Assembly: GCA_041392805.1 (NCBI GenBank)
Contig: JAWKLJ010000002.1
Span: 248,001 to 312,000, forward strand
Direction: 5' to 3'
Length of the DNA stretch: 64,000 bases
DNA from: Saprospiraceae bacterium
GTDB taxonomy: Bacteria; Bacteroidota; Bacteroidia; Chitinophagales; Saprospiraceae
Positions 16,783 to 26,276 of the stretch are shown here, piece after piece. Numbering within the stretch: position 1 is the stretch's first letter; every line of letters begins with the position of its first letter. The notes under the pieces were generated by a model. The model had not been told where the DNA came from. It was given only the letters and a program-made list of their open reading frames with translations, and did not search any database. A program made the position numbers and the translations under genes.

Positions 16783-18888
16783 ATGAAAAGGAGAGCAGTT
16801 GGATTTATCAGTTTATTATCACTGGCCCTATTGGTAGCGGCATTTTACCCACCAGTTGTAAATGAAGCGGAAAAAGAAAGCTTGATCTTGAATGTATTAT
16901 TGACGGTCATGGAGCAGGTACATTTTGAGCCCAAAGCCCTGAATGATGATTTTTCCAAACAAGCATTCAAAAATTACTTGGAAAGCCTGGATGGTGGTAA
17001 ACGCTATTTTCTCCAAAGCGAAGTAGACCAATTAAAAGCCTATGAGCTGCAGTTGGATGATGAGGCTAAAAACAAGTCGCTTGCTTTTTTTGATTTATCC
17101 TTGTCATTGTACGATAATGGATTGAAAAGAAGTGAACGAATTTACAGGGAATTGATCGACCAACCGTTCGACTTAAAAAATGAGGAAAAGATCGAATTGG
17201 ATGGCGACAAAAGAGCTTTCGCCAAAGATGAAGCCGCTTTAAAAGATTATTGGCGAAAATATATTGAATACCAGATCGTAGCCAAAGCGGAGCAGAAGTT
17301 AGCAGAGCAAGCCAATTTTAAAGAGGGTGTGGCCCGTAAAAGTGAATCGGAGATCATCGCCGAATCGATCAAAGAAACAAAAACCTTGTTTGATGAGTGG
17401 TTTGATCGCATGGGGAGGCTCCGGCGTTCAGATCGATTTGAAACCTACTTGAATACATTTACGCATTTGTTCGACCCGCATTCTTCTTATTTAAGCCCGA
17501 AAGACAAGGCAGATTTCGACATGGAAATGGGCGGTCGATTGGAAGGAATTGGGGCTAGGTTGCAGCAAAATGGAGATTTCGTGAAGATTTCTTCCCTGGT
17601 ACCTGGCGGCCCAGCCTGGAAAGGCAAAGAATTGGAGGTAGATGATGTCATCACCAAAGTAACCCAAAAAGGAGAGGAAGGGGTTGATGTGTTGGGTATG
17701 CGGGTAGATGACGTGGCCCAAATGGTCCGCGGAAAAAAGGGGACCATCGTCATCCTAACTGTTCGCAAAAAGGATGGTTCTTTGCAAGATATTGTTATTG
17801 AACGGGAAGAAGTGATCCTGGACGAATCTTTCGCCCGTTCTGTGATGTTGGATTTAAACGAGGACGTAAAAGATATTGGTTATATCAAACTCCCCAAATT
17901 TTACTCCACTTTTGATGGGGATAATAGTTGCGCAGCAGATGTGAAAAAGGAGATAGAGAAATTAAAACGCCTAAATGCCAAAGGGATTATACTTGATTTG
18001 CGAGATAACCTGGGTGGTTCCTTACCTGATGTGGTGGACATGAGTGGCTTGTTCATCGAAGATGGCCCCATTGTACAGGTCAAATCAAGAGATAAAAAAC
18101 CGTATGTTTATGATGATGAAGACCCCAATGTTGTCTATGATGGCCCTCTGATTGTCATGGTAAATACCCTCAGCGCCTCTGCGTCCGAGATTTTGGCCGC
18201 CGCCTTGCAAGACTATAAACGAGCCGTAATTGTTGGTGGCAATTCTACCTATGGCAAAGCCACCGTCCAACGCTTTATTGACCTGGATAGGGTTATTAAA
18301 GGGGCTTCGGATATCAAGCCTTTAGGTACTGTCAAGCTGACTTTCCAGAAGTTTTATCGCATCAATGGCACCTCTAATCAATTGAGAGGAGTGATCCCGG
18401 ATATTATTCTTCCAGACCAATATACCGATATGGACATTGGGGAAAAAGAATATGAAAATGCATTGAGCTGGTCAGAAGTAGAGCCGGTTAGCTATACCCA
18501 AGATGTTTGTACCTTGCCTGATTTAGCAACCCTAAAAGCTAAAAGTGCACAACGAGTGCAAGCTAATCCAACTTTTTCCCTTATTCAGGAGAATAATTTG
18601 CGTCGAAAAAGAAATACCGATGAGAGTGTTTATGCTTTGGCTTTAGATGAATTTGTTAGGTACCGTAAGGAAAAAACAGAAGAAGCAAAAAAATATAAAG
18701 ACATTATGAAAGCGCCTGTACCAGGCTTGCATATCGAAATACTACCTATGGATACGGCTTACATTCAGGCGGATCCTTCTCGGATAGCCCGCAGTGAGGA
18801 TTGGGTCAAACAAATGCAACGCGATATTTATTTGGAAGAGACCCTCCATATCATGAAAGATTTGATGGTCGCTGGCGGTCGTAAATAA
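16783..18888 (+). CDS. prc: Carboxy-terminal (tail-specific) processing protease, family S41
   Basis: A periplasmic serine protease that trims or degrades proteins from their C-terminus. The 701-residue protein has an N-terminal membrane or signal segment (residues 5-22) and the helical TSP N-terminal domain (about 35-220). A PDZ domain follows with GGRLEGIGARLQ and VPGGPAWKG (about 245-340). The S41 core carries LRDNLGGSLPDVV. The catalytic serine sits in the SASASE motif (residues 464-469) and the paired lysine is Lys492 in STYGKATVQ. A DUF3340-like C-terminal part closes it. All expected residues are present and the length is normal for the Prc/Tsp group. Terminator hairpin follows at 18898. 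Confidence 0.9.
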   Translation: MKRRAVGFISLLSLALLVAAFYPPVVNEAEKESLILNVLLTVMEQVHFEPKALNDDFSKQAFKNYLESLDGGKRYFLQSEVDQLKAYELQLDDEAKNKSLAFFDLSLSLYDNGLKRSERIYRELIDQPFDLKNEEKIELDGDKRAFAKDEAALKDYWRKYIEYQIVAKAEQKLAEQANFKEGVARKSESEIIAESIKETKTLFDEWFDRMGRLRRSDRFETYLNTFTHLFDPHSSYLSPKDKADFDMEMGGRLEGIGARLQQNGDFVKISSLVPGGPAWKGKELEVDDVITKVTQKGEEGVDVLGMRVDDVAQMVRGKKGTIVILTVRKKDGSLQDIVIEREEVILDESFARSVMLDLNEDVKDIGYIKLPKFYSTFDGDNSCAADVKKEIEKLKRLNAKGIILDLRDNLGGSLPDVVDMSGLFIEDGPIVQVKSRDKKPYVYDDEDPNVVYDGPLIVMVNTLSASASEILAAALQDYKRAVIVGGNSTYGKATVQRFIDLDRVIKGASDIKPLGTVKLTFQKFYRINGTSNQLRGVIPDIILPDQYTDMDIGEKEYENALSWSEVEPVSYTQDVCTLPDLATLKAKSAQRVQANPTFSLIQENNLRRKRNTDESVYALALDEFVRYRKEKTEEAKKYKDIMKAPVPGLHIEILPMDTAYIQADPSRIARSEDWVKQMQRDIYLEETLHIMKDLMVAGGRK

Positions 18889-18897
18889 ATAACGAGA

Positions 18898-18952
18898 GAT
18901 GTCGGTGAAAAATCTACCTGTCGTCAGACAGGCACCGACATCGGCTTGGTTT
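18898..18952 (+). terminator. Terminator after the prc gene, related to the one at 533
   Basis: GATGTCGGTG (18898-18907) pairs with CACCGACATC (18933-18942), followed by GGCTTGGTTTT. A second hairpin, CCTGTC/GACAGG, is nested in the loop. The outer stem and GCTTGGTTTT tail are the same as at 533-569, where the loop is only six bases. Confidence 0.65.
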
Positions 18953-19008
18953 TCCACCGTCGTTGCCGGTGTTTCCCAACAGCAATAGCAACAAAAACTC
19001 ATCACCCC

Positions 19009-21399
19009 ATGCTAAAACATTACCTGGCCATTGCGTGGCGTCATATGCTTCGTCAACCCCTTTATACTTTGCTCAATGTGGCCGGCCTGGCTGTCGGGAT
19101 AGCAGCTACTTTGTTTATTCTGTTGTACCTCGACTTTGAGCTCCATTTCGATAGCTTTCATACGAATAAGGACCGATTGTTTCGAGTGGATACCAAAGGG
19201 ATCAAGACCCACAAGCAAGACCTGGAAGTGGACTGGAATAATGTACCTCGTAACTTTGGTGTCTTGGCTAAGGCAGACTACCCTGAGATTGAGGATTACG
19301 TCGGTTTTTACCGATTTTTTGAAGAGGAAGAAGTACACTTTGATGTAGATGGTGTGCAAACGAAAGAAACAGCTGTTTACCTGGCTGATGCTAATGTATT
19401 GGAGATCTTTTCCTTCGAACTAATGGCCGGTAACCCCCTCACCGCCTTGAAAGCCCCAAACAAAATAATCATTTCCGAAAGCCTGGCCCGGCGAATGTTT
19501 GGAAAAGAAAAAGCCTTAGGTAAAATAATCAAAACAACCTTGTCACATACTTTTCCGGAGACCGATCCCAACTATAGCCTTGAAGTCACTGGCGTATTCA
19601 AGGACCTTCCACCCAATACACACCTGGAGATAGCGGCCATGCTGTCGGCCGAAACCGATCCACACCTTCATGATCATTATTTTAACCGTTTTAATACACA
19701 TACCTATTTCTTGTTGCAGCCCGAGGCAGACCCCTTGGCCCTGGCCCCTAAGTTGACAAGCCTTTATGATCGTTATCTTGACCCTGAGCGAGAGCCAGTC
19801 ATGGTGAGTGCCAGGCATGAGTTGATTCCGATTACCGATATCCATTTGGCGAATACAGGCGGACTTACCTACATTTACCTATTTAGTGGTATTGGTGTTT
19901 TGTTGTTACTGATTGCGCTGATTAGCTATGTCAATTTGGTAACGGCTCAGGCTAGCCGCCGGGCTTTGGAGGTTGGGGTGCGAAAAGTAATTGGCTCGCA
20001 ACGCTTGCAGTTGGTTTTTCAGTTTCTCACCGAGTCTATGTTGTTGACCTCCATCGCTTTATTGATGGCATTGTCCCTGGTGTTTTTGTTGGTCGAGCCA
20101 GTCAACCAAATGTTAAGCCTTCAGCTTCGATTAGCCCAACTATGGCAGCCTTTTTCCATGTTAGGCATGTTAGGTATATTATTGGCAATTGGGGTCTTAG
20201 GAGGTAGTTATCCAGCCTTTTTTCTCTCTTCTTTTACACCATTGACTATGCTCAAAGGCAAATTACAGAAGGGGGTTGCACTCAGGAGTGGGCTGGTTTC
20301 GGTGCAGTTTGCCGTCGTTATTTTTGTGCTCACTTGTACTGGTATGATCTACTTGCAATTGCAATTCATGCGAAATAAAGATTTGGGTTTTGATCAAACG
20401 CAGCTGATTCGATTGACCTTATCTGGAGAAGATTGGGACGCCAAATACGATGTATTAAAAGAGCAGTTATTGCAACATACCGCCATCTCGTCGGTGGGCT
20501 CCGCCGGGTTTGTGGCGGGGATGGGAGAAATGGGGCGTAGGCCCATTAGTGCAGAAGGAGCAGCTGGTCCTGAACCACAATTTGTTCATTTTGGCCAAAT
20601 CGATTATGATTATTTAGCCACAATGGGGATGGTGTTGGCCGATGGCAGGAATTTTTCAACCGAATTCCAAAATGATGCCAGGGAAAGTGTATTGATTAAC
20701 GAATCTTTTGCTCATGCCTTTGGTCTGGACCATCCTGTTGGTGCCAAGATCCGCTTTGGAGACCAGGGCAACCCAAATTTTGAAACCATCGTAGGGGTGG
20801 TAAAGGATTTTCACGAAAGCACCTTGCATCAACCAATCGGTGCCCAGTTATTTCTCCTGGGAGCCGCCAGGGAAGTGGTGGTAAAAGTAGATGGCGATGT
20901 TCAGGATGCGATCCAGTATATCGAAAAAAGCTGGGAAGGGGTGTATCCCAATACCCCTTTCGAATTTCAATTCTTAAAGGAGGAATTGGCCGCCGCATAT
21001 GCTACAGACCAGGTGCGGGGAAAAATCTTCATCGCCTTTTCTATACTAACGATTTTTATTGCCTTCCTGGGTTTATTTGGCCTGGCTTCTTACGTTTCCA
21101 TTCAGCGCAGCAAGGAACTGGCTATCCGCAAAGTATTGGGCGCCAGACTTGCGGACCTGTTGCATTTATTGACCAAAGATTTTCTCCTATTGGTTTTGAT
21201 GGCTGCCCTGCCAGGTTTTCTTGCCGCCTGGTGGATGATTAAATCCTGGTTAGCCAATTTTGCCTATCAAACCGAGATCAGTTACCTGTTATTCGGGCAG
21301 GTTTTCCTGTTTACACTCCTTTTAGTGCTAATAACCACAGGCATTCATGCCTTCCGTGCCGCCCTACTAAATCCTTCCAACGCACTGCAAAGTGAATAG
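19009..21399 (+). CDS. MacB/FtsX-type ABC transporter permease
   Basis: A 796-residue inner-membrane permease with two FtsX modules. It starts at the ATG at 19009 (MLKHYLAIAWRHMLRQPLYT), which begins exactly where family members do; an upstream 21-codon extension is dissimilar. A first membrane segment lies at about 22-44, followed by a large periplasmic MacB-like domain. Then come three membrane helices with GVRKVIGSQRLQLVFQFL, a second periplasmic domain, and three final helices with AIRKVLGARLADLLHLL. Such permeases couple cytosolic ATP hydrolysis to movements in the periplasm, and usually export peptides, lipids or drugs. No ATPase gene is adjacent, so its partner is encoded elsewhere. 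Confidence 0.85.
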   Translation: MLKHYLAIAWRHMLRQPLYTLLNVAGLAVGIAATLFILLYLDFELHFDSFHTNKDRLFRVDTKGIKTHKQDLEVDWNNVPRNFGVLAKADYPEIEDYVGFYRFFEEEEVHFDVDGVQTKETAVYLADANVLEIFSFELMAGNPLTALKAPNKIIISESLARRMFGKEKALGKIIKTTLSHTFPETDPNYSLEVTGVFKDLPPNTHLEIAAMLSAETDPHLHDHYFNRFNTHTYFLLQPEADPLALAPKLTSLYDRYLDPEREPVMVSARHELIPITDIHLANTGGLTYIYLFSGIGVLLLLIALISYVNLVTAQASRRALEVGVRKVIGSQRLQLVFQFLTESMLLTSIALLMALSLVFLLVEPVNQMLSLQLRLAQLWQPFSMLGMLGILLAIGVLGGSYPAFFLSSFTPLTMLKGKLQKGVALRSGLVSVQFAVVIFVLTCTGMIYLQLQFMRNKDLGFDQTQLIRLTLSGEDWDAKYDVLKEQLLQHTAISSVGSAGFVAGMGEMGRRPISAEGAAGPEPQFVHFGQIDYDYLATMGMVLADGRNFSTEFQNDARESVLINESFAHAFGLDHPVGAKIRFGDQGNPNFETIVGVVKDFHESTLHQPIGAQLFLLGAAREVVVKVDGDVQDAIQYIEKSWEGVYPNTPFEFQFLKEELAAAYATDQVRGKIFIAFSILTIFIAFLGLFGLASYVSIQRSKELAIRKVLGARLADLLHLLTKDFLLLVLMAALPGFLAAWWMIKSWLANFAYQTEISYLLFGQVFLFTLLLVLITTGIHAFRAALLNPSNALQSE

Positions 21400-21505
21400 G
21401 GGTGAAGAGGAGAAAAAAGGCGGAAGTGTGAATTCGGAAAGCGGAAAGTGAAATACCTCATTGCATTAGAGACCGAAAACAGCCTTGGTTTCCCTACCTT
21501 CCCCA

Positions 21506-21970
21506 TTAGGGATAAACAGCCAACAAATCAAATTGCCACAAATGATACCGAACATGCTGGAAATGGAACAGCTCTAATTCCTCAAACCCGAGCTCACCCA
21601 TAAACTGGTTATAAGACTTGAAGTCGGGCTGGGCTTCAAAATGGCTATAAAAACGATCAATGGCGATGGGGAATTGCTCGATGGCTTCTGCCAGAGAAGC
21701 ATATTTTAAAGCAGGCAAATCTGCCTCGGTTTTATCACTAGGTCGATGTTTTAGAACGGCCCCATTGTCTATAAATCGCCGAAACCCCATTTGTTTTTCC
21801 ACCAGGGCAGGGTCCGGTTCCCCATATCTTTTGACACTTCCTTTAATGGCACCCACCAGGTGCTCTATCATGTGTTGTGGAGTCATCAGGCCAAAAGTAG
21901 CCTTGCGATCTGCGGGTAAAGTCGTGAAAAGGAGCGGAGCTTCTTGGGTCAAGAATTCTTTTTTACGCAT
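21506..21970 (-). CDS. DinB-superfamily protein, DUF1569-like
   Basis: A 154-residue protein from the ATG at 21970; the longer open frame upstream begins with unrelated residues. The four-helix DinB style is visible: LMTPQHMIEHLVGAIKGSV near the start, and FHFQHVRYHLWQFDLL at the end. His residues in both segments are placed like the metal ligands of DinB/DUF1569 proteins. Members are thought to be metal-dependent, thiol-linked enzymes, but the substrate of this one is unknown. It is transcribed opposite to the permease. Confidence 0.65.
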   Translation of the reverse strand: MRKKEFLTQEAPLLFTTLPADRKATFGLMTPQHMIEHLVGAIKGSVKRYGEPDPALVEKQMGFRRFIDNGAVLKHRPSDKTEADLPALKYASLAEAIEQFPIAIDRFYSHFEAQPDFKSYNQFMGELGFEELELFHFQHVRYHLWQFDLLAVYP

Positions 21971-22109
21971 CGTTGTCAGTAATAAGGTTTTTAAATGTAG
22001 TGGATAAAGGTCGCAAAAAAATGGTATACTTCGGCCACTTTTAAGCAGGGATGCACGTACTAGCAATATATGAGCATAGTTCCTTATATTTGAAACTTAC
22101 CTTAGGAAA

Positions 22110-23132
22110 ATGAAAATGATCAAAAAAATCGCCTTTACCCTGCTTGCTCTGGTGTTTTTATTCCTGGTGCTTTTTTTCTATTCCATAAATACCCATGTAT
22201 CAATTGGCCGATTTGAAGAATGGTATGCGACGCCTTCTTTAGGCACCCCTGCTGGCCCTGTAAAAGTACAATTTGTTGGCGTCAGCACTTTACTCATTTC
22301 GGATGGCACCACTACCCTTATGACGGATGGCTTTTTTACCCGCCCTAGTGCGATGGAATTGATTTTTGGAAAAATAACCCCTTCGATGGAAACTGTCAAA
22401 TGGGGAATAAAGCGATTGGGTATTGAACACCTGGACGCTATTTTTGTCGTTCATTCTCACTTTGATCATGCGATGGATGCACCGCTGGTCGCGCAACTTA
22501 CTGGTGCGCCGATGTATGGCTCCGAGTCCACTGCCAATATTGGGCGTGGACTGCATTTGCAGGAAAACCAGATTAGGTTGTTCGAAGCGGGAAAGTCCAT
22601 TCAGGCCGGTGCCTTCAAGGTAACGCCTTTGCTTTCCAAACACTATGAGTTTGCCAATGTCAGGATTCGGGAAAAAACCCTGGAGGGTAAGCAAGACATT
22701 ACCGAGGCACTCGTCCCGCCGGTCAAGGCAACGGATTATAAAATGGGCGGTGCCTACACTTTATTATTTGAACACCCAAGGGGCAGCTTTGTCCTACAGA
22801 GCAGTGCAGGTTGGAAGGAAAATAGCTTGGCGGATATTCAGACTGATGTGGTCATTATGGGCATCGGGGGCTTGGGGGCTCAAACCGAAGCCTACCAGGC
22901 TACCTATTTTAAAGAAATAGTAGACCAGTTAGGTGCTAAACAAGCCTATTTGATCCACTGGGATGCCTTGGTGGGTTCTATCCAAAAACCAATACAAGGA
23001 GAAGTTTTGTTGATCGACAAGCTCATGGGAAAAACAATTAAGGGTTTTGAAGCAGTTGAACGAGAAGCCGCCAAACGGCCTCATTTAAAGGTCAATTTGC
23101 TACCTCAATGGGATCCTGTGATATTGTTCTAA
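22110..23132 (+). CDS. Membrane-anchored metallo-beta-lactamase-fold hydrolase
   Basis: A 340-residue protein with an N-terminal hydrophobic segment (residues 5-25) acting as signal anchor. The metal site HSHFDH is His115, His117, Asp119 and His120, as in the MBL fold, followed by later His in LSKHYEF and LIHWDAL. The layout fits the UlaG/NAPE-PLD-like branch acting on phosphodiester or lactone substrates. The substrate cannot be fixed from sequence. It is the only gene on its strand between two oppositely or separately transcribed genes. Confidence 0.78.
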   Translation: MKMIKKIAFTLLALVFLFLVLFFYSINTHVSIGRFEEWYATPSLGTPAGPVKVQFVGVSTLLISDGTTTLMTDGFFTRPSAMELIFGKITPSMETVKWGIKRLGIEHLDAIFVVHSHFDHAMDAPLVAQLTGAPMYGSESTANIGRGLHLQENQIRLFEAGKSIQAGAFKVTPLLSKHYEFANVRIREKTLEGKQDITEALVPPVKATDYKMGGAYTLLFEHPRGSFVLQSSAGWKENSLADIQTDVVIMGIGGLGAQTEAYQATYFKEIVDQLGAKQAYLIHWDALVGSIQKPIQGEVLLIDKLMGKTIKGFEAVEREAAKRPHLKVNLLPQWDPVILF

Positions 23133-23221
23133 GGCAATATTTGTAATTTCTAATTTCGAATATCTCACTTTTATCTAAAGATTCTTATCTTAACAGCCGT
23201 ACTAAACGGAAAACCTTACGC

Positions 23222-24943
23222 ATGCAAATAATAGAATCTCCAACGATGTATGATGTCATAATTGTCGGCTCCGGTGCGGGTGGCGGTATGGCAACTAAAG
23301 TATTATCTGAAGCTGGCTTGAAAGTCGCCCTGGTAGAAGCTGGGCCCTTCTTTGATCCCAAAGATGAAGCCACTCGAACCCAATTGAAATGGCCCTGGGA
23401 GTCTCCGCGGCGCGGCGCCAGTACAACCCGAGCTTTTGGTGACTTTGACATGTCCTGGGGCGATTGGGAAGTAGATGGCGAACCTTACACAACCAAAGAT
23501 GATACCAAGTTTTATTGGTGGCGTGCCAGGATGTTAGGTGGCCGAACCAACCACTGGGGCCGGATTTCGCTACGTTTCGGGCCTAAGGATTTCAAACACA
23601 AAGATATCGATGGCTTAGGCGAAAATTGGCCAATAGGCTATGAGGATGTGAAGCCATATTACGATAAACTGGATAAGCTAATTGGTGTATTTGGCTCTAA
23701 TGAAGGCCTGCCCAATGACCCTGATGGCTTTTTCTTGCCACCTCCTAAACCGCGATTACATGAATTGTATTATATCAAGGGAGCAAAAAAAGCAGGGGTG
23801 ACGGTTATCCCAGGACGGCTTTCTATTTTGACCAAAAGGATCAACAAAGACCGTGGCGTCTGTTTTTATTGCAGTCAATGTGGCCGTTCTTGTAGTGCCT
23901 ATGCCGATTTCTCTGCTGGTTCTTGTTTGATTTTTCCTGCTCAAAAAAATGGCGGACAAATTGATTTGTTTACCAATTGTATGGTACGAACCGTCACCAC
24001 AGATAAAGAAGGCAAAGCTACAGGTGTTTCCTATATCAACAAAGAAGATCGAAAGGAATACCAATTGAAAGGGAAGGTCGTCGTCCTCGGCGCCTCCGCT
24101 TGCAGTACTGCCAGGATTTTGCTCAATTCCAAAAGCCCACAGCATCCTAATGGCTTAGGAAACAGCAGCGATAATGTCGGCCGTTATTTGCACGATTCTA
24201 CGGGATCAAGCCGATCGGCCTTCGTTCCTGCATTGATGAACCGCAAGACCAACTACAATGAAGATGGGGTAGGAGGTATGCACGTTTATTCGCCTTGGTG
24301 GCTGGACAATAAAAAACTGGATTTCCCCAGAGGGTATCATTTGGAGATTTGGGGCGGTATGGGAATGCCTTCTTACGGCTTTGGCTTCAATGTTTCCGAA
24401 ATGAACAAATATATCGGCGGTTCGATCGGCGGATATGGCACCAAGTTGCGGGAAGATGTGAAGCGCTTTTATGGCGCTACAATGGGGATCTCAGGTCGTG
24501 GAGAATCCATTGCGATGAGAGATAACTATTGCGAAATTGATCCGAATGTCGTCGATCAGTTTGGTATTCCGGTCTTGAGGTTCCATTATAAATGGTCAGA
24601 TTACGAAAGGAAACAGGCCAAACATATGCACGAAACCTTTGAGGAAATCTTCCACGGGATAGGTGCTGAGGTCATGGGAGAAACACCTGGCCCAGAAAAA
24701 GACTACGGCCTCGCTGCACCAGGACAAATTATTCACGAAGTAGGAACAACCCGGATGGGCAATGATCCCAAGACTTCCGTGACCAATTCCTGGCAGCAAC
24801 TGCATGATGCCAAAAATGTATTCATCGTAGATGCTGGCCCATTTGTTTCTCAGGCCGACAAAAACTGTACCTGGACCATCATGGCTTTATCCATGAGAAC
24901 CTCAGAGTACATCGTTGATCAATTTAAAAAAATGAACCTTTAA
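23222..24943 (+). CDS. GMC-family FAD oxidoreductase (large subunit)
   Basis: A 573-residue flavoprotein. The FAD-binding fold is at residues 10-35 (YDVIIVGSGAGGGMATKVL). The C-terminal GMC region shows HEVGTTRMG and VDAGPFVSQADKNCTW, which place the active-site His and Asn. A Cys-rich segment, VCFYCSQCGRSC (about 216-227), is typical of the subgroup paired with a small subunit. It oxidises an alcohol or sugar and passes electrons to the respiratory chain; the substrate is unknown. It has no signal of its own and probably rides with its Tat-exported partner. The stop is 3 bases before the next gene, so the two are one operon. The second ATG (23246) may be the true start. Confidence 0.85.
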   Translation: MQIIESPTMYDVIIVGSGAGGGMATKVLSEAGLKVALVEAGPFFDPKDEATRTQLKWPWESPRRGASTTRAFGDFDMSWGDWEVDGEPYTTKDDTKFYWWRARMLGGRTNHWGRISLRFGPKDFKHKDIDGLGENWPIGYEDVKPYYDKLDKLIGVFGSNEGLPNDPDGFFLPPPKPRLHELYYIKGAKKAGVTVIPGRLSILTKRINKDRGVCFYCSQCGRSCSAYADFSAGSCLIFPAQKNGGQIDLFTNCMVRTVTTDKEGKATGVSYINKEDRKEYQLKGKVVVLGASACSTARILLNSKSPQHPNGLGNSSDNVGRYLHDSTGSSRSAFVPALMNRKTNYNEDGVGGMHVYSPWWLDNKKLDFPRGYHLEIWGGMGMPSYGFGFNVSEMNKYIGGSIGGYGTKLREDVKRFYGATMGISGRGESIAMRDNYCEIDPNVVDQFGIPVLRFHYKWSDYERKQAKHMHETFEEIFHGIGAEVMGETPGPEKDYGLAAPGQIIHEVGTTRMGNDPKTSVTNSWQQLHDAKNVFIVDAGPFVSQADKNCTWTIMALSMRTSEYIVDQFKKMNL

Positions 24944-24946
24944 GCC

Positions 24947-25669
24947 ATGGATAGAAGAGAATCGTTAAAAACCTTAATGGTCGGTACACTGGCAGGTGCA
25001 TCTTTAGGAACAGCAGTAGGTTGTAAAACAGATAATAAGACAGACCAGGTCGCACCACCACCCGCAGCAGAGACAGGCCTCTACGGGCGTACTCCCGAAG
25101 AAAAATTATGGGATGAGAAAATAAAATCACAGGTATATCTCAATCAGCATGAACTCGAAACGATAGCCGTTTTATGCGATATTATCCTTCCTGCGACGGA
25201 ATCTGCAGGTTCTGCCAATGATGCAGAAGTACCTGCTTTCATCGAATTCATTGTGAAAGACCTGCCTTCCAACCAATTACCCATGCGTGGCGGCTTGATG
25301 TGGTTGGACACAGAGTCCAATCGGCGGTTTAATAAGGTTTTCCAGGCGGCAAGCAATAGCCAGCAATTGGAGATCATAGAGGATATCGCTTATCCCGATC
25401 CTGACAACAAAAAGCCCGATATGGCTTATGGGATTAAGTTTTTCAACCTCATCCGCAATTTAACCATTACAGGGTATTACACCTCTAAGATCGGAATTGA
25501 GGACCTTGGTTATTCCGGTAATTATGCTAATATCTGGGATGGCGTCCCCCCCGAGATATTGGCTGACCACGAGGTTGACTATGACCCAGCCTGGCTGGCT
25601 AAGTGCGTAGACCAAAGTAAAAGAGAAGAAATTGCAACATGGGATGACCAAGGAAATTTATTAACCTAA
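24947..25669 (+). CDS. Gluconate 2-dehydrogenase subunit 3-family protein, Tat-type lipoprotein
   Basis: The small partner of the GMC enzyme, 240 residues. The N-terminus has a twin-arginine-like motif MDRRESLKTLMVG and a lipobox GTAVGC (Cys26). The protein should therefore be exported folded, carrying the large subunit, and then lipidated. The body (about 65-235) matches the subunit 3 style: LNQHELETIAVLCDIILPAT, PAFIEFIVKDLP and the ending LVTYDPAW-like segment DHEVDYDPAWLAKC. It has no active site and is needed for stability and export of the large subunit in known systems. It begins 3 bases after the GMC gene and is followed within 7 bases by the gamma-CA-like gene. Confidence 0.82.
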   Translation: MDRRESLKTLMVGTLAGASLGTAVGCKTDNKTDQVAPPPAAETGLYGRTPEEKLWDEKIKSQVYLNQHELETIAVLCDIILPATESAGSANDAEVPAFIEFIVKDLPSNQLPMRGGLMWLDTESNRRFNKVFQAASNSQQLEIIEDIAYPDPDNKKPDMAYGIKFFNLIRNLTITGYYTSKIGIEDLGYSGNYANIWDGVPPEILADHEVDYDPAWLAKCVDQSKREEIATWDDQGNLLT

Positions 25670-25676
25670 TTCTCCC

Positions 25677-26192
25677 ATGCCACTAATTCAAGCCGTAAAA
25701 GGGATTTATCCTAAAATGGGTGAAAACTGTTTCATTGCTGATAATGCTACGATTGTAGGCGATGTAGAAATGGGTGATGATTGTAGTGTTTGGTTCCAGA
25801 CGGTTATTCGAGGGGATGTAAATAGTATTCGCATCGGCAACAAAGTAAACATCCAGGACGGCGCGATTATCCACTGCACCTACTTAAGGACTGCTACCAC
25901 GATAGGCAACAGTGTTTCTATTGGCCATCGGGCGATTGTGCATGGATGCACCTTACACGATAATGTCTTGATTGGCATGGGAGCTATTGTAATGGATAAC
26001 GCGGTGGTGGAGGAGAACTGCCTGATTGCCGCAGGAGCAGTTGTTTTAGAAAATACGCGATGCGAATCTGGCTTTATCTATGCAGGGGTACCTGCCAAAA
26101 AAGTTAAGGCTTTAAGCGCTGACCAATTTAAAGATACCATTGAACGGATTGCAGATGCTTACCTGATGTATTCCGGCTGGTTTAAACCATAA
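25677..26192 (+). CDS. Gamma-carbonic-anhydrase-like hexapeptide-repeat protein
   Basis: A 171-residue left-handed beta-helix protein with many hexapeptide turns (IVGDVEMGDDCSVWF, VIRGDVNSIRIG, VNIQDGAIIH). His66, His84 and His89 lie where YrdA/gamma-CA proteins bind zinc. The family includes true carbonic anhydrases and proteins with no shown activity, so catalysis is uncertain. It starts 7 bases after the GMC small-subunit gene and ends at a strong terminator, so it is the third gene of that operon. A functional link with the dehydrogenase is not obvious. Confidence 0.8.
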   Translation: MPLIQAVKGIYPKMGENCFIADNATIVGDVEMGDDCSVWFQTVIRGDVNSIRIGNKVNIQDGAIIHCTYLRTATTIGNSVSIGHRAIVHGCTLHDNVLIGMGAIVMDNAVVEENCLIAAGAVVLENTRCESGFIYAGVPAKKVKALSADQFKDTIERIADAYLMYSGWFKP

Positions 26193-26216
26193 AAAAACGT
26201 TTTATTGTCTAAGCAG

Positions 26217-26261
26217 AAAAAAAAGGGCTGTTTCTAATCATAAGAAACAGCCCTCATTTTT
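26217..26261. terminator. Strong bidirectional terminator
   Basis: AGGGCTGTTTCT (26224-26235) and AGAAACAGCCCT (26243-26254) form a 12 bp perfect stem with a 7-base loop. T-runs follow on both strands (A-run 26217-26224 on the left, T-run 26257-26261 on the right). It ends the GMC operon and the leftward metalloprotease gene. Confidence 0.9.
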
Positions 26262-26276
26262 ATAACACTAGCTAAG

